DNA of 64,000 bases from Corynebacterium fournieri (lineage in GTDB: Bacteria > Actinomycetota > Actinomycetes > Mycobacteriales > Mycobacteriaceae): assembly GCF_030408775.1 (NCBI RefSeq), contig NZ_CP047210.1, positions 248,001 to 312,000 of the forward strand, written 5' to 3'. Within the stretch, counting starts at the first letter, position 1; each line of letters opens with the position of its first letter. The position numbers were made by a program, and so were the translations under genes. The notes beneath the pieces were generated by a model. It made no database searches. It was not told where the DNA came from and worked only from the letters and a program-made list of their open reading frames with translations. Of the stretch, positions 52,448-60,244 are shown piece by piece.

Positions 52448-53859
52448 GTCTGCTTCGCGCCGAATGGATCCGCGCCAAAGGCTCAACGCTGTGGTGGCTC
52501 GCAGGAGCGGGGCTGCTTCTTGGCCTGCTGCTGACTGCTTTTTCGCTGGTCGGTGATGTTGGCTCCGCGAAGTCCCTGCTGTATCCCCAGGGGCTTTTGG
52601 TCACCGGCATGGCCGCACCCGTAGCGGCGCTGTTTGCGGGGCTGGCTGAAAACCGCGAGCGCGACACCCGCGCCGGGGGCACACTCTGGCGGCCCGGCTC
52701 TTACACGGGCACCCGCGCCGCCCGCATCACAGTGGTGTGGCTGGCCCTGGCCGTGTTCGTCATTTTGGACTTCGTGGTGCCCGTTGCGGCGGCGCTAGTG
52801 TTCGGCCTGGACGGCGCTGCGCAAGTCGCGCTCGTCGGTGCGTTTGTGTGGCTCGGCATGCTGGGCCCCGCGGGCCTGGCAGCCGCGGCCACCCGCCGTG
52901 TTGGGCTGTTGCCGACGCTCGTAGCCGCATTCGTGTTCACCATCGAGCTCGGGTACTTCGTGGAGCGAAGCTGGTGGTGGTGCAACCCCGGTGCCTGGCC
53001 CGCGCGCTTGGCGTTGCCCACGATGGGACTGCACTTCAACCTGTTGCCGCTGGAGGAGACCTCGCCCATGGCCGGCGAGTCGCCGTTTCCTGCGCTCGCG
53101 CTCACCTTGCTTCTAGCCGCGGCCGGATTCGTCGCTGCCGTGCTCACCCCGCGCCGCACGCGACCCATTTTTAGGCGCCGCACCACCCACGAAGTCGTTG
53201 CGCCCGCGCCTGCTGGGCCAGCCATTCCGAGGCCCGCGCGCACCGGGTTTGTGTCCGCGTGGAAGGGGGTTGCGAGGGCGGGGCGGATGCCGTCGTTAAG
53301 CATGGTGCTTGTGCTCACCGCACTGGTACTTTTGCTCGCCACACGTTATCCGGCGGACGTGCGCCAGGCGCTGTTCGCGTACGCGATCCTCCCGGTCGGC
53401 GCAGGCGTATTGCCCACGCTTGTGTGGCCGCGGATCCGCCCGGCATGGGCGCTGATGCAAGTCGAGCACCCGCGAGTCGGCGTCGCGTTGATGAGCTGGT
53501 TTACCAGCATTGTTGCGCTTGTGTGCCTGCTCGCGGGTGTGGTGGCTGGGAGCGCGCGTTTTGGTGTGCTCGCCGTGATTGCCGGCACCGTCCTCACCCT
53601 CGCCGCGCTCGCCGTGACTGTGCGCTTCGGCGTGATGTGGACGCTGGCGGCGACAATCCTGGTCACGATCGTTTCTGCCACCATCGGCGGTGACGTGCTG
53701 GCGGAGTCCTTCCTGTGGATCGCCGCGGTGCCCGCCTGGCCCGTGACCGCGACTGGCCTGCGGGGGTGGGTTGCGCTCGCGGTTGGCGCCATTCTGCTGG
53801 CCGCGGTGGTGGTTGTGCTGCTCCGGGTACTGCGCGGGATGCGCCCGGTTCGGCGCTGA
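52444..53859 (+). CDS. ABC transporter permease
   Basis: 471 residues with about twelve hydrophobic segments in two similar halves (for example LWWLAGAGLLLGLLLTAFS and WVALAVGAILLAAVVVVLL) and no large outside domain, so it looks like a fusion of two six-helix ABC-2-like units. With the ATPase it probably exports an antimicrobial peptide, drug or lipid under control of the adjacent two-component system. Confidence 0.85.
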   Translation: MSLLRAEWIRAKGSTLWWLAGAGLLLGLLLTAFSLVGDVGSAKSLLYPQGLLVTGMAAPVAALFAGLAENRERDTRAGGTLWRPGSYTGTRAARITVVWLALAVFVILDFVVPVAAALVFGLDGAAQVALVGAFVWLGMLGPAGLAAAATRRVGLLPTLVAAFVFTIELGYFVERSWWWCNPGAWPARLALPTMGLHFNLLPLEETSPMAGESPFPALALTLLLAAAGFVAAVLTPRRTRPIFRRRTTHEVVAPAPAGPAIPRPARTGFVSAWKGVARAGRMPSLSMVLVLTALVLLLATRYPADVRQALFAYAILPVGAGVLPTLVWPRIRPAWALMQVEHPRVGVALMSWFTSIVALVCLLAGVVAGSARFGVLAVIAGTVLTLAALAVTVRFGVMWTLAATILVTIVSATIGGDVLAESFLWIAAVPAWPVTATGLRGWVALAVGAILLAAVVVVLLRVLRGMRPVRR

Positions 53860-53866
53860 GCCGCGC

Positions 53867-54904
53867 TCAGCCGGCGCGGTTGAGCGGGCCTTCCGCGTGG
53901 TAGCGCCCGGTGGGGGCGTTGTAGGTGGCGCGCTCGCGGGAGTCGTTGATGGAGAAGTGCCAGGTGCCGCCGTTGTCGCAGGTGCCTTCCGTGATGTTCT
54001 CGCGGAAACCGTCCTGGATCTCTGCGCCGGCGGAGGCGTGCACCGGCTCGAGGAGACCTGCGCAGCCGAGGTCCGGGTAGGTCACCGGGATGCGGCCGCC
54101 GCGGTCGCGGGTGCCGAACTGCACGCGGTAGGACTGGTCGTTGAGCTCCGAGATGTCCGAGACCTGCTTCATGGTGCCTTCGCGCGGCACGTTCAGAGGG
54201 TCGGGCTGGTCCATCTCCGCCAGCTGCGCGGTGTCGGTGGTGGGGGTCCAGTGGATCAGGGTCACGTCGTCCAGCGGGTTGCCCACGACGGTCTCCTCCG
54301 GGCCGAACGCCTTGACCAGGCGGTTGCCGTGCAGTTCGAACTGGGTCGCGGTCAGCGTTGTGCCGTCCGTTTCGTATTGCGTCAGTCCCGGCTGCACGCC
54401 GGCGGTGAACACGGTGGGGTAGGTGCCGGCGGCGTCAACCAGGTAGTCGGCGGTGGCCGTGAGGGTGCCGTCGAAAAGCTGCAGCACGCGCACCGGTGCC
54501 GGGCCTTCCTTACCGGCGCGCAGGAGCAGCTCGAGCTCGGTGTCGCCGTCGACATCGATGAGGTCGTAGGTGAACGTGCCGTCGAGGCCGTCCTGGTCGG
54601 CGAAGTATTGCGCCGGGTCCGCAAGTGCTGCGGCGTACGCGTCGCGCTTGTTGGGTACCGCCGACGATGGCGGGGGCGCGGGGAGGTTGTCTTCGTCCGC
54701 AACCGGCGCGACAGGGTCGGCAGCGGGATCGTCGGCGGGCGGGGTCGCAGGCTCAGCAGGGGCGGGGGCATCAGCAGGCGGTGCCGCCTCCGCGGAGGTA
54801 TCGGCGGCATCAGCGGCGGTCGGGGTGTCTGGAATGTTTCCGTCGCACGCGGCCAGAGTCAGCGAGGCGGCGACGATTGTGGCTGTCATCGTTCGTCTCA
54901 ACAT
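53867..54904 (-). CDS. exported lipoprotein of unknown function
   Basis: 345 residues. Lipoprotein signal MLRRTMTATIVAASLTLAAC, then a long Ala/Pro/Asp-rich linker (about 25-85) spanning the cell wall, then a folded domain. TYDLIDVDGDTELELLLRAG resembles the calcium-loop or FG-GAP-like DVDGDxxxEL motif seen in exported beta-propeller and VCBS proteins. Its 3' end converges on the ABC permease. Confidence 0.8.
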   Translation of the reverse strand: MLRRTMTATIVAASLTLAACDGNIPDTPTAADAADTSAEAAPPADAPAPAEPATPPADDPAADPVAPVADEDNLPAPPPSSAVPNKRDAYAAALADPAQYFADQDGLDGTFTYDLIDVDGDTELELLLRAGKEGPAPVRVLQLFDGTLTATADYLVDAAGTYPTVFTAGVQPGLTQYETDGTTLTATQFELHGNRLVKAFGPEETVVGNPLDDVTLIHWTPTTDTAQLAEMDQPDPLNVPREGTMKQVSDISELNDQSYRVQFGTRDRGGRIPVTYPDLGCAGLLEPVHASAGAEIQDGFRENITEGTCDNGGTWHFSINDSRERATYNAPTGRYHAEGPLNRAG

Positions 54905-55055
54905 GCCCGGAGCGTAACCCGCGGACCTTGAAGCGCCCTGAAATACCCGTACAGGTGTCTAATAGTAGCGGGGGAATTGGCTCCGACGTGGTGCGCGGGC
55001 TTTTTGTTACCGTCGGCCGAAATGTCCTTTTCGACAAGATCACTGCTGAGCACCA

Positions 55056-56420
55056 ATGTCTACTTTCGACCCACCCGCCCGACCGACCGCCCCCTCCAGC
55101 GCGTTCTTGGAGCGCATGGATGAAGCCGTCCAGGACCGGCTCGCGGAGGCGGAGCCGGACTTTAACCTTGGGACCAGAAGCCCTGAGCACCTGCAGTCCT
55201 GGGAGGACGCGGAGGCGCGGGTGGAAAAGGTCCGCGCGGACCTCGACCACATCGTTCGCGACCTGCACGCCCACCCGGAAGAGGCGTTTGAAGAGCACCA
55301 CGCGCAAGCGGTGATCGCCGGGGTTCTTGAACGCCACGGGTTCCAGGTGGAACGCGGTGCACATGGCGTATCGACGTCAGTGCGGGCCGAATGGTCCAGC
55401 GCCGATTACGACTCGACGGTGCATCCCACGGTCGCCGTGCTGGCCGAGTACGATGCGCTTCCCGGCATCGGCCACGCCTGCGGGCACAACGTCATTGCGG
55501 CCGCTGGGGTGGGGGCCTTCCTCGGTGCCGTGGGAAGCGGCAGCGGCCGGATCGTGTTCCTGGGCACCCCCGCGGAGGAGGGGCACACCGGCAAGGAGTA
55601 CATGATCCGCGGCGGGATGCTGGACGGCGTCGATTGCGCGGTGATGGTCCACCCGTTTTCCTACGACCTTGTCTCCCACGTGTGGGTGGGGCGCCGCACC
55701 CTGACCGCGACGTTTACCGGCGTGCCCGCGCACGCCTCGATGCAGCCGTACATGGGGCGAAACGCCCTCGACGCGGCCACGCTCGCCTATCAAGCGTGCG
55801 GGTTGCTGCGCCAGCAGATGCCGCCTTCGGACAGGTTGCATGCAGTGCTTTCCGACGGCGGAGCCCGCGCCTCGATCATCCCCGAGACCGCCACCCTGCA
55901 GATGTACGTCCGCTCGCTCTACACCGAGACGCTGATGGACTTAAGCCAGCGCGTGGAGGACATCCTCAAAGGCGCGGCCCTGATGACGGGCACGACCGTA
56001 GATGCGCAGTGGGACGAACATCCGATGTCGCTGCCTGTCCGCAACAACGCGACGCTTGCTCGGCGGTGGGGTGCGACGCAAGCGTCACGCGGAAGAGACG
56101 TGCTTCCGGCGGGCACCCTGCCGGATTCGCAGGCCGCGTCGACCGATTTCGGCAACGTGTCCCATCTGGTTCCGGGCATCCATCCGCTGGTGAAGATCGC
56201 GCCGGAGGGCACCGCGCTGCACACCACTGATTTCGCCGCGGCGGCGATCTCGGACCAGGCGTTTGAGGGCGCGTTCGACGCCGCGGTCGGGCTGGCGCAA
56301 ACCATCGCGGACATCCTCAACGACCCCCAGCTGCTCGCTGACGCGCAGGAGGAGTTCCGCCTCGCCGGCGGCGCGATCTCCGTCGAGAAGCTGCTCGCCG
56401 GCGCGGCCGAGCAGCCCTAG
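55056..56420 (+). CDS. M20-family amidohydrolase (AbgB/HipO-like)
   Basis: 454 residues. AEYDALPGIGHACGHN is the metal-binding motif with its conserved Cys and His; LGTPAEEGHTGK holds the catalytic Glu pair and HPFSYD a further ligand. A dimerisation domain lies at about 230-350. Hydrolyses N-acyl amino acids or aminobenzoyl-glutamate-type amides; substrate not determinable. Converges on menB with a 4-nt overlap. Confidence 0.9.
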   Translation: MSTFDPPARPTAPSSAFLERMDEAVQDRLAEAEPDFNLGTRSPEHLQSWEDAEARVEKVRADLDHIVRDLHAHPEEAFEEHHAQAVIAGVLERHGFQVERGAHGVSTSVRAEWSSADYDSTVHPTVAVLAEYDALPGIGHACGHNVIAAAGVGAFLGAVGSGSGRIVFLGTPAEEGHTGKEYMIRGGMLDGVDCAVMVHPFSYDLVSHVWVGRRTLTATFTGVPAHASMQPYMGRNALDAATLAYQACGLLRQQMPPSDRLHAVLSDGGARASIIPETATLQMYVRSLYTETLMDLSQRVEDILKGAALMTGTTVDAQWDEHPMSLPVRNNATLARRWGATQASRGRDVLPAGTLPDSQAASTDFGNVSHLVPGIHPLVKIAPEGTALHTTDFAAAAISDQAFEGAFDAAVGLAQTIADILNDPQLLADAQEEFRLAGGAISVEKLLAGAAEQP

Positions 56421-57349
56421 TAGTAGAAGGGGAATTCCTCCCAGTTCGGCGGGCGCTTCTCTAGGAAAGAGTCGCGGCCCTCGACGGCCTCGTCGGTCAT
56501 GTACGCCAGGCGGGTGGCCTCGCCGGCGAAGACTTGCTGGCCCATCAGGCCGTCGTCGACCAAGTTGAACGCGAATTTCAGCATGCGCTGCGCGGTGGGG
56601 GACTTGCCGTTGATCTCGCGGGCGACCTGGATCGCCTCGTCCTCAAGCGAGGCATGCGGCGCGACGATGTTCACCGCGCCCATGCGCTGCATCTCCTCCG
56701 CAGAGTAGGTCCGGCCCAGGAAGAAGATCTCGCGGGCGAACTTCTGGCCCACCATCTTGGCCAGGTACGCCGAGCCGTAGCCGGCGTCGAAGGAGCCCAC
56801 GTCCGCGTCGGTCTGCTTGAACCTGGCCTCCTCCTTCGAAGCGATGGTCATGTCGCACACCACGTGTAGCGAGTGCCCGCCGCCGGCCGCCCAGCCGTTG
56901 ACCACGGCGATGACCACCTTCGGCATCGTGCGGATCAAACGCTGGACCTCCAGGATGTGCAGGCGCCCGCCCTCGGCCTTCACGCGCGCTTCATCGACGG
57001 TCTCCGCCGTCTCGCCGCCCGCGTACTGGTAGCCGGAGCGGCCGCGGATGCGCTGGTCGCCGCCGGAGCAAAACGCCCAGCCGCCGTCCTTCTCGCTCGG
57101 TCCGTTGCCGGTGAGCAACACCACGCCCACCGACGGGTCGCACCGGGCGTGGTCGAGCGCCTGGTACAGCTCGTCCACGGTGTGGGGGCGAAACGCGTTG
57201 CGCACCTCGGGGCGGTCGAACGCGATGCGCACGGTGCCGTCGGCACGCGTGTCGCCCACGTGGCGGTGGTAGGTGATGTCGGTGAAATCGAAGCCCTCGA
57301 CCTCGCGCCACTGGCTGGGGTCGAAGGGCTGGGCGGTGGAGTAGCTCAT
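56417..57349 (-). CDS. menB: 1,4-dihydroxy-2-naphthoyl-CoA synthase
   Basis: 310 residues from the ATG at 57349 (AGGA 8 nt upstream); an ATG at 57358 is also possible. Crotonase fold: WAFCSGGDQRIRG is the oxyanion and active-site loop, VVIAVVNGWAAGGGHSLHVV the second, and SFDAGYGSAYLAKM carries the catalytic Asp. Cyclises o-succinylbenzoyl-CoA. The first codons (MSYSTAQPFDPSQ) are duplicated 1.7 kb away at 59070-59098. Confidence 0.96.
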   Translation of the reverse strand: MSYSTAQPFDPSQWREVEGFDFTDITYHRHVGDTRADGTVRIAFDRPEVRNAFRPHTVDELYQALDHARCDPSVGVVLLTGNGPSEKDGGWAFCSGGDQRIRGRSGYQYAGGETAETVDEARVKAEGGRLHILEVQRLIRTMPKVVIAVVNGWAAGGGHSLHVVCDMTIASKEEARFKQTDADVGSFDAGYGSAYLAKMVGQKFAREIFFLGRTYSAEEMQRMGAVNIVAPHASLEDEAIQVAREINGKSPTAQRMLKFAFNLVDDGLMGQQVFAGEATRLAYMTDEAVEGRDSFLEKRPPNWEEFPFYY

Positions 57350-57404
57350 GCGGCTCATCCTACGTGTCGCCAATTTCACAACAGAAGTGTGGAGAAATCC
57401 GAAG

Positions 57405-57423
57405 TTAGGTATTGCTTACCTCA
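57405..57423. promoter_or_regulatory. DtxR/IdeR-like iron box
   Basis: TTAGGTATTGCTTACCTCA matches the 19-bp DtxR consensus TWAGGTWAGSCTWACCTWA at 16 of 19 positions, including both outer AGGT/ACCT arms. It lies 55 nt upstream of the menB start and 324 nt before the cassette's signal-peptide ATG. Confidence 0.6.
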
Positions 57424-57455
57424 GGCGGGGGGTAATCGTGAAAACCACGGCCTTT

Positions 57456-57479
57456 CCGACATCGCTCGCGTCGGTTTTT
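57456..57479 (+). terminator. terminator-like hairpin with T-run
   Basis: CCGAC, 9-nt loop, GTCGG, TTTTT. On the plus strand no gene precedes it within reach; it could end a short RNA or shield the cassette from upstream transcription. Confidence 0.5.
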
Positions 57480-57747
57480 GCTTACGGCGTCACCACTGTC
57501 GTGTAAAGGGTGCGGACGATACCTTCCATCATTCTCACCCGTGCGCAAACTCACGCAATTCTTATCTACTTTAGTGCCGACTTTCAAAATCGGGTTGCGC
57601 CCGCGGGATGTGGGTTCTAGCCTCTTGGCTGGAGAACCTAAGTCGAGTGGCCGACTCTTCGGAGAGGGAGCTCGCAGTCCCTGGTTTTGGGGACAGCCCT
57701 AATTCAATGCGTGAGTATTGGATTCGCGTCGACACAAGGAGTAGTCC

Positions 57748-58538
57748 ATGAAGAAATTGCTCGCAAGTCTCAGTGTTTCGGTGATCCTTTCCGGCGGATT
57801 TGTGACCGAAAGGCGAATGCTAAAGACGTCACCGACTCAGATCAGATTGTAACCGTGAACAACAACAGTGACGCTGCGCGTAGCGTCTCTCCATCCGCAA
57901 AGAGCATTACAATTCGGAATGCCTCGGGAGGTGGGATCGGGGAGAAGATCGATACTCCTTCGGGGGTGCAACTCGAGTGGAGTATTGAGTCGCCCGTAGA
58001 GGAACATCAAAAGTCGTTCAGGGTAGAGGCGGATGGTCAGGTTGACCTGCATGTCGATCGGAACAGTGGCGCTCTACTCGTCCGAGTTGACGGATCTGAT
58101 GTGGCGCTCATTGACGCTCCGTGGGCGCGCGACGCTGCCGGAAAGGCGCTCCCCACCCACTACGAAGTCGCTGGCGATACGTTCACCCAAGTTGTCGAGG
58201 TGAATCAACCCGACGTGGCCTATCCCATTGAAGCCGATCCCCGCGTGAATTGGGGGATTGTCAGCGGTCATATTTACTTCAGCAAGGAAGAAACTCGGCG
58301 AATGGCTGCCTCATCGGCAGCGGGGGCAGCAATTTCACCTTTCTGGGTTCTGGTTCCGCCCCCGTTCGGCGAGGTATTAGGGGCGTGGTGGGCAGACAAT
58401 AGTGTTAACGTGACCGTCTGGGCAACAGCGGCGGTGGCGCAGGACAAATGTCTCGCGCTCAAAGTTGGCGCTACGGGCAGCGTTTCTCCTCCATCGTTAG
58501 GAGTAACTCCGGAACACTACACGCAGGGATGTGCTTAG
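57748..58538 (+). pseudogene. secreted protein with signal peptide and body in different frames
   Basis: AAGGAG (57737-57742) precedes ATG 57748, which encodes a convincing signal peptide MKKLLASLSVSVILSGGFV, but this frame stops at 57849. The mature part is in another frame: RKANAKDVTDSDQ onward to the TAG at 58536-58538, about 240 residues. A one-base loss near 57805-57820 (GACCGAAAGGCGAA) explains it. The body contains IDAPWARDAAGKALPTHYEV and QPDVAYPIEADPRV, a pattern I associate with exported actinobacterial proteins, then a Gly/Ala-hydrophobic stretch and a C-terminal Cys pair. It could be a recent null allele, a sequencing error or a phase-variable gene. Function unknown; the small membrane gene after it suggests a secreted effector with immunity protein. 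Confidence 0.6.
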
Positions 58539-58541
58539 CTG

Positions 58542-58940
58542 ATGCCGATCTCTGGAGCAAATCTTCACTCTGCCAGGCTCACTAGGCGGGAGAGGGGCCT
58601 CAATCTCTCGTGGCTGGTCGCGCTGACGGTGCCCGCGTTGGGCTTGGCTTATTCGTGCATTACCAATGCACAGTCTGCAGCTGAATATTGTTGGGGCATC
58701 TCCGCAGCCGTAATTGTGTTTGGAGCCCTCTTCTATTTGGTTCCCAGGTATTCCCGCACGAAGCCCAGGCGATTTCTGCCCAGTTCCTTTGCTCCATTGT
58801 TTGCGGCGTACATCCCCGGTGTCATCGGGTTTTGGCAGGGGGGACTTTCTGCGGCTTCCTTGCTCTATCCGATTCTTCTCTACGCATTCGTTGCAGGCAG
58901 CGGGCGTCTCTATAAATGGGCTGAGGATGCCGCGCCGTAA
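58542..58940 (+). CDS. small four-helix membrane protein, candidate immunity protein
   Basis: 132 residues. Four hydrophobic segments: SWLVALTVPALGLAYSCI, WGISAAVIVFGALFYLVP, FAPLFAAYIPGVIGFW and AASLLYPILLYAFVAGSG. It starts 3 nt after the secreted-protein gene. Size, topology and coupling are like bacteriocin immunity proteins, but there is no sequence signature to prove it. Confidence 0.65.
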   Translation: MPISGANLHSARLTRRERGLNLSWLVALTVPALGLAYSCITNAQSAAEYCWGISAAVIVFGALFYLVPRYSRTKPRRFLPSSFAPLFAAYIPGVIGFWQGGLSAASLLYPILLYAFVAGSGRLYKWAEDAAP

Positions 58941-59069
58941 TCAATTGTTATGGGGCGTGTACGCGAGGGCCTTCACGATGTCGCAGGTTATTCCAACTGT
59001 GCTGACCTCGACGGAATCACTGAAAGGACCCATAGTGTTATGTTGCCTGCCGTTGGTCCCTGCGCGAGA

Positions 59070-59098
59070 TCGAAGGGCTGGGCGGTGGAGTACAGCAT
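59070..59098 (-). pseudogene. duplicated menB 5' end (remnant)
   Basis: On the minus strand from ATG 59098 it reads MLYSTAQPFDLAQ, against MSYSTAQPFDPSQ for the intact menB; 23 consecutive bases (59070-59092) equal 57321-57343. The reading then leaves menB. TACGAT at 59105-59110 lies 6 nt before this ATG, as in a leaderless promoter, so this may be the ancestral menB start. Confidence 0.75.
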
Positions 59099-59180
59099 GG
59101 GGTAATCGTACTCACGGACATTTCTAGTCAGGCGGCTTTGCTTTGATGGGCAGTGTCCTGCGAACTGGCCGATGCGCCTG

Positions 59181-59226
59181 CTTTATAACTCTTTATAACT
59201 ACCCCAACCTATAAAGAGGTATAAAG
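59181..59226. promoter_or_regulatory. 17-bp inverted repeat overlapping the menC start region
   Basis: CTTTATAACTCTTTATA (59181-59197) and TATAAAGAGGTATAAAG (59210-59226) are inverse with one mismatch, 12 nt apart. The right arm contains TATAAA at 59220-59225, a -10 sequence 6 nt before the menC ATG. A repressor bound here would shut off a leaderless menC mRNA. Confidence 0.65.
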
Positions 59227-59231
59227 CACCC

Positions 59232-60194
59232 ATGCTGCCTTCTGCCGACGAAATCCTCGAGCGCGCCCACGTCGTCGCCCTGCCCATGGCCGTGAAATTC
59301 CGCGGCGTGACCACCCGCGAGGCCCTGCTCATCGACGGCCCCGCCGGCTGGGGCGAATTTTCCCCGTTTACCGAATACGGGCCCGAAGAATCCGCCGCGT
59401 GGCTGCGCGCCGGGCTCGAAGCGGCGTTCACTGGGCTGCCCGAGGCTCACGGCGAAGTCGAGGTCAACGGCACTATCCCCGCCGTCGCGGACGTCCAGCC
59501 AGTGCTCGCGCGCTACCCCGGCGTTTCCACCTTCAAAATCAAGGTGGCGGAGAAGGGGCAGTCGCTTGACGACGACCTCCGGCGCGTCGCCGCCGTCCGC
59601 CAGCTGCGCCCCGACGCGAAGCTGCGCGTGGACGCCAACCGCGGCTGGAGCGTCGACCAGGCCATCGAGGCCGCCGAGAAGCTCGGGGAGCTGGAGTACA
59701 TCGAGCAGCCCTGCGCCACCGTGGAGGAACTCGCGGAGGTCCGACGGCGCACCAGCACGGCGATCGCGGCGGACGAGTCCATCCGCCGCGCCGCCGACCC
59801 GTACCGTGTGGCCGAACTCGGGGCGGCTGATGTGGCGGTGTGCAAGGTGGCGCCGTTAGGTGGCGTCGATAAGCTTCTGCGTATTGCCCGCGACTTGGAC
59901 CTCGATGTGACCGTGGCCAGCGCGTTGGATACCGCCGTCGGGATGGACGCGGGTCTGGTGGCGGCGAAGCTGACCGGCTCGCGCGCGGCGGGGCTGGCCA
60001 CGCAGCGGCTGTTCGTAGAAGATGTCGCCGCGCCGCGCGAGCTCGCGAACGGCCGGCTGGAGATCACCCGCACCACCCCCGATCCGGACAGGCTTCACGG
60101 GCTGCGCGCGCCGGCGAAGCGCCGCGACTGGTGGTTCGACCGCGTCCGCGCCTGCGTAGAGGTGCTATCAGTAGATCCCCAATTCCGGGTGTAA
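59232..60194 (+). CDS. menC: o-succinylbenzoate synthase
   Basis: 320 residues, enolase superfamily. TFKIKVAEKG contains the catalytic KxK pair, LRVDANRGWS the first metal Asp, EYIEQPCATVEEL the second metal Glu, and IAADESIRR the third. The C-terminal Lys is in VAVCKVAPLGG. Dehydrates SHCHC to o-succinylbenzoate. No Shine-Dalgarno; likely leaderless. Confidence 0.94.
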   Translation: MLPSADEILERAHVVALPMAVKFRGVTTREALLIDGPAGWGEFSPFTEYGPEESAAWLRAGLEAAFTGLPEAHGEVEVNGTIPAVADVQPVLARYPGVSTFKIKVAEKGQSLDDDLRRVAAVRQLRPDAKLRVDANRGWSVDQAIEAAEKLGELEYIEQPCATVEELAEVRRRTSTAIAADESIRRAADPYRVAELGAADVAVCKVAPLGGVDKLLRIARDLDLDVTVASALDTAVGMDAGLVAAKLTGSRAAGLATQRLFVEDVAAPRELANGRLEITRTTPDPDRLHGLRAPAKRRDWWFDRVRACVEVLSVDPQFRV

Positions 60195-60209
60195 AATCGG
60201 ACAATCGTG

Positions 60210-60237
60210 TTGGAATCGGGGGCGCGCCCGCTAACCT
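60210..60237 (+). promoter_or_regulatory. putative promoter of the DASS transporter
   Basis: TTGGAA (60210-60215), 16-nt spacer, TAACCT (60232-60237), 7 nt before the ATG. Confidence 0.45.
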
Positions 60238-60244
60238 TTGCGCC

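Larger units (their letters stand above)
57380..57747. other. non-coding region between menB and the cassette genes
   Basis: 368 nt without a supported gene. It holds an iron-box-like site (57405-57423), an 11-mer GGGGTAATCGT (57429-57439) that recurs at 59099, and a terminator hairpin (57456-57479). Composition is more AT-rich than the flanks. Confidence 0.6.
58941..59231. other. non-coding region with menB scar and menC control region
   Basis: 291 nt. No full gene. Contains the duplicated menB start (59070-59098), the repeated 11-mer (59099-59109) and the large inverted repeat before menC (59181-59226). Confidence 0.6.

Noticed and set aside
57812-57818. Programmed frameshift in the cassette secreted protein
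   Set aside because: No X XXY YYZ heptamer or downstream structure is evident; a one-base deletion is simpler.
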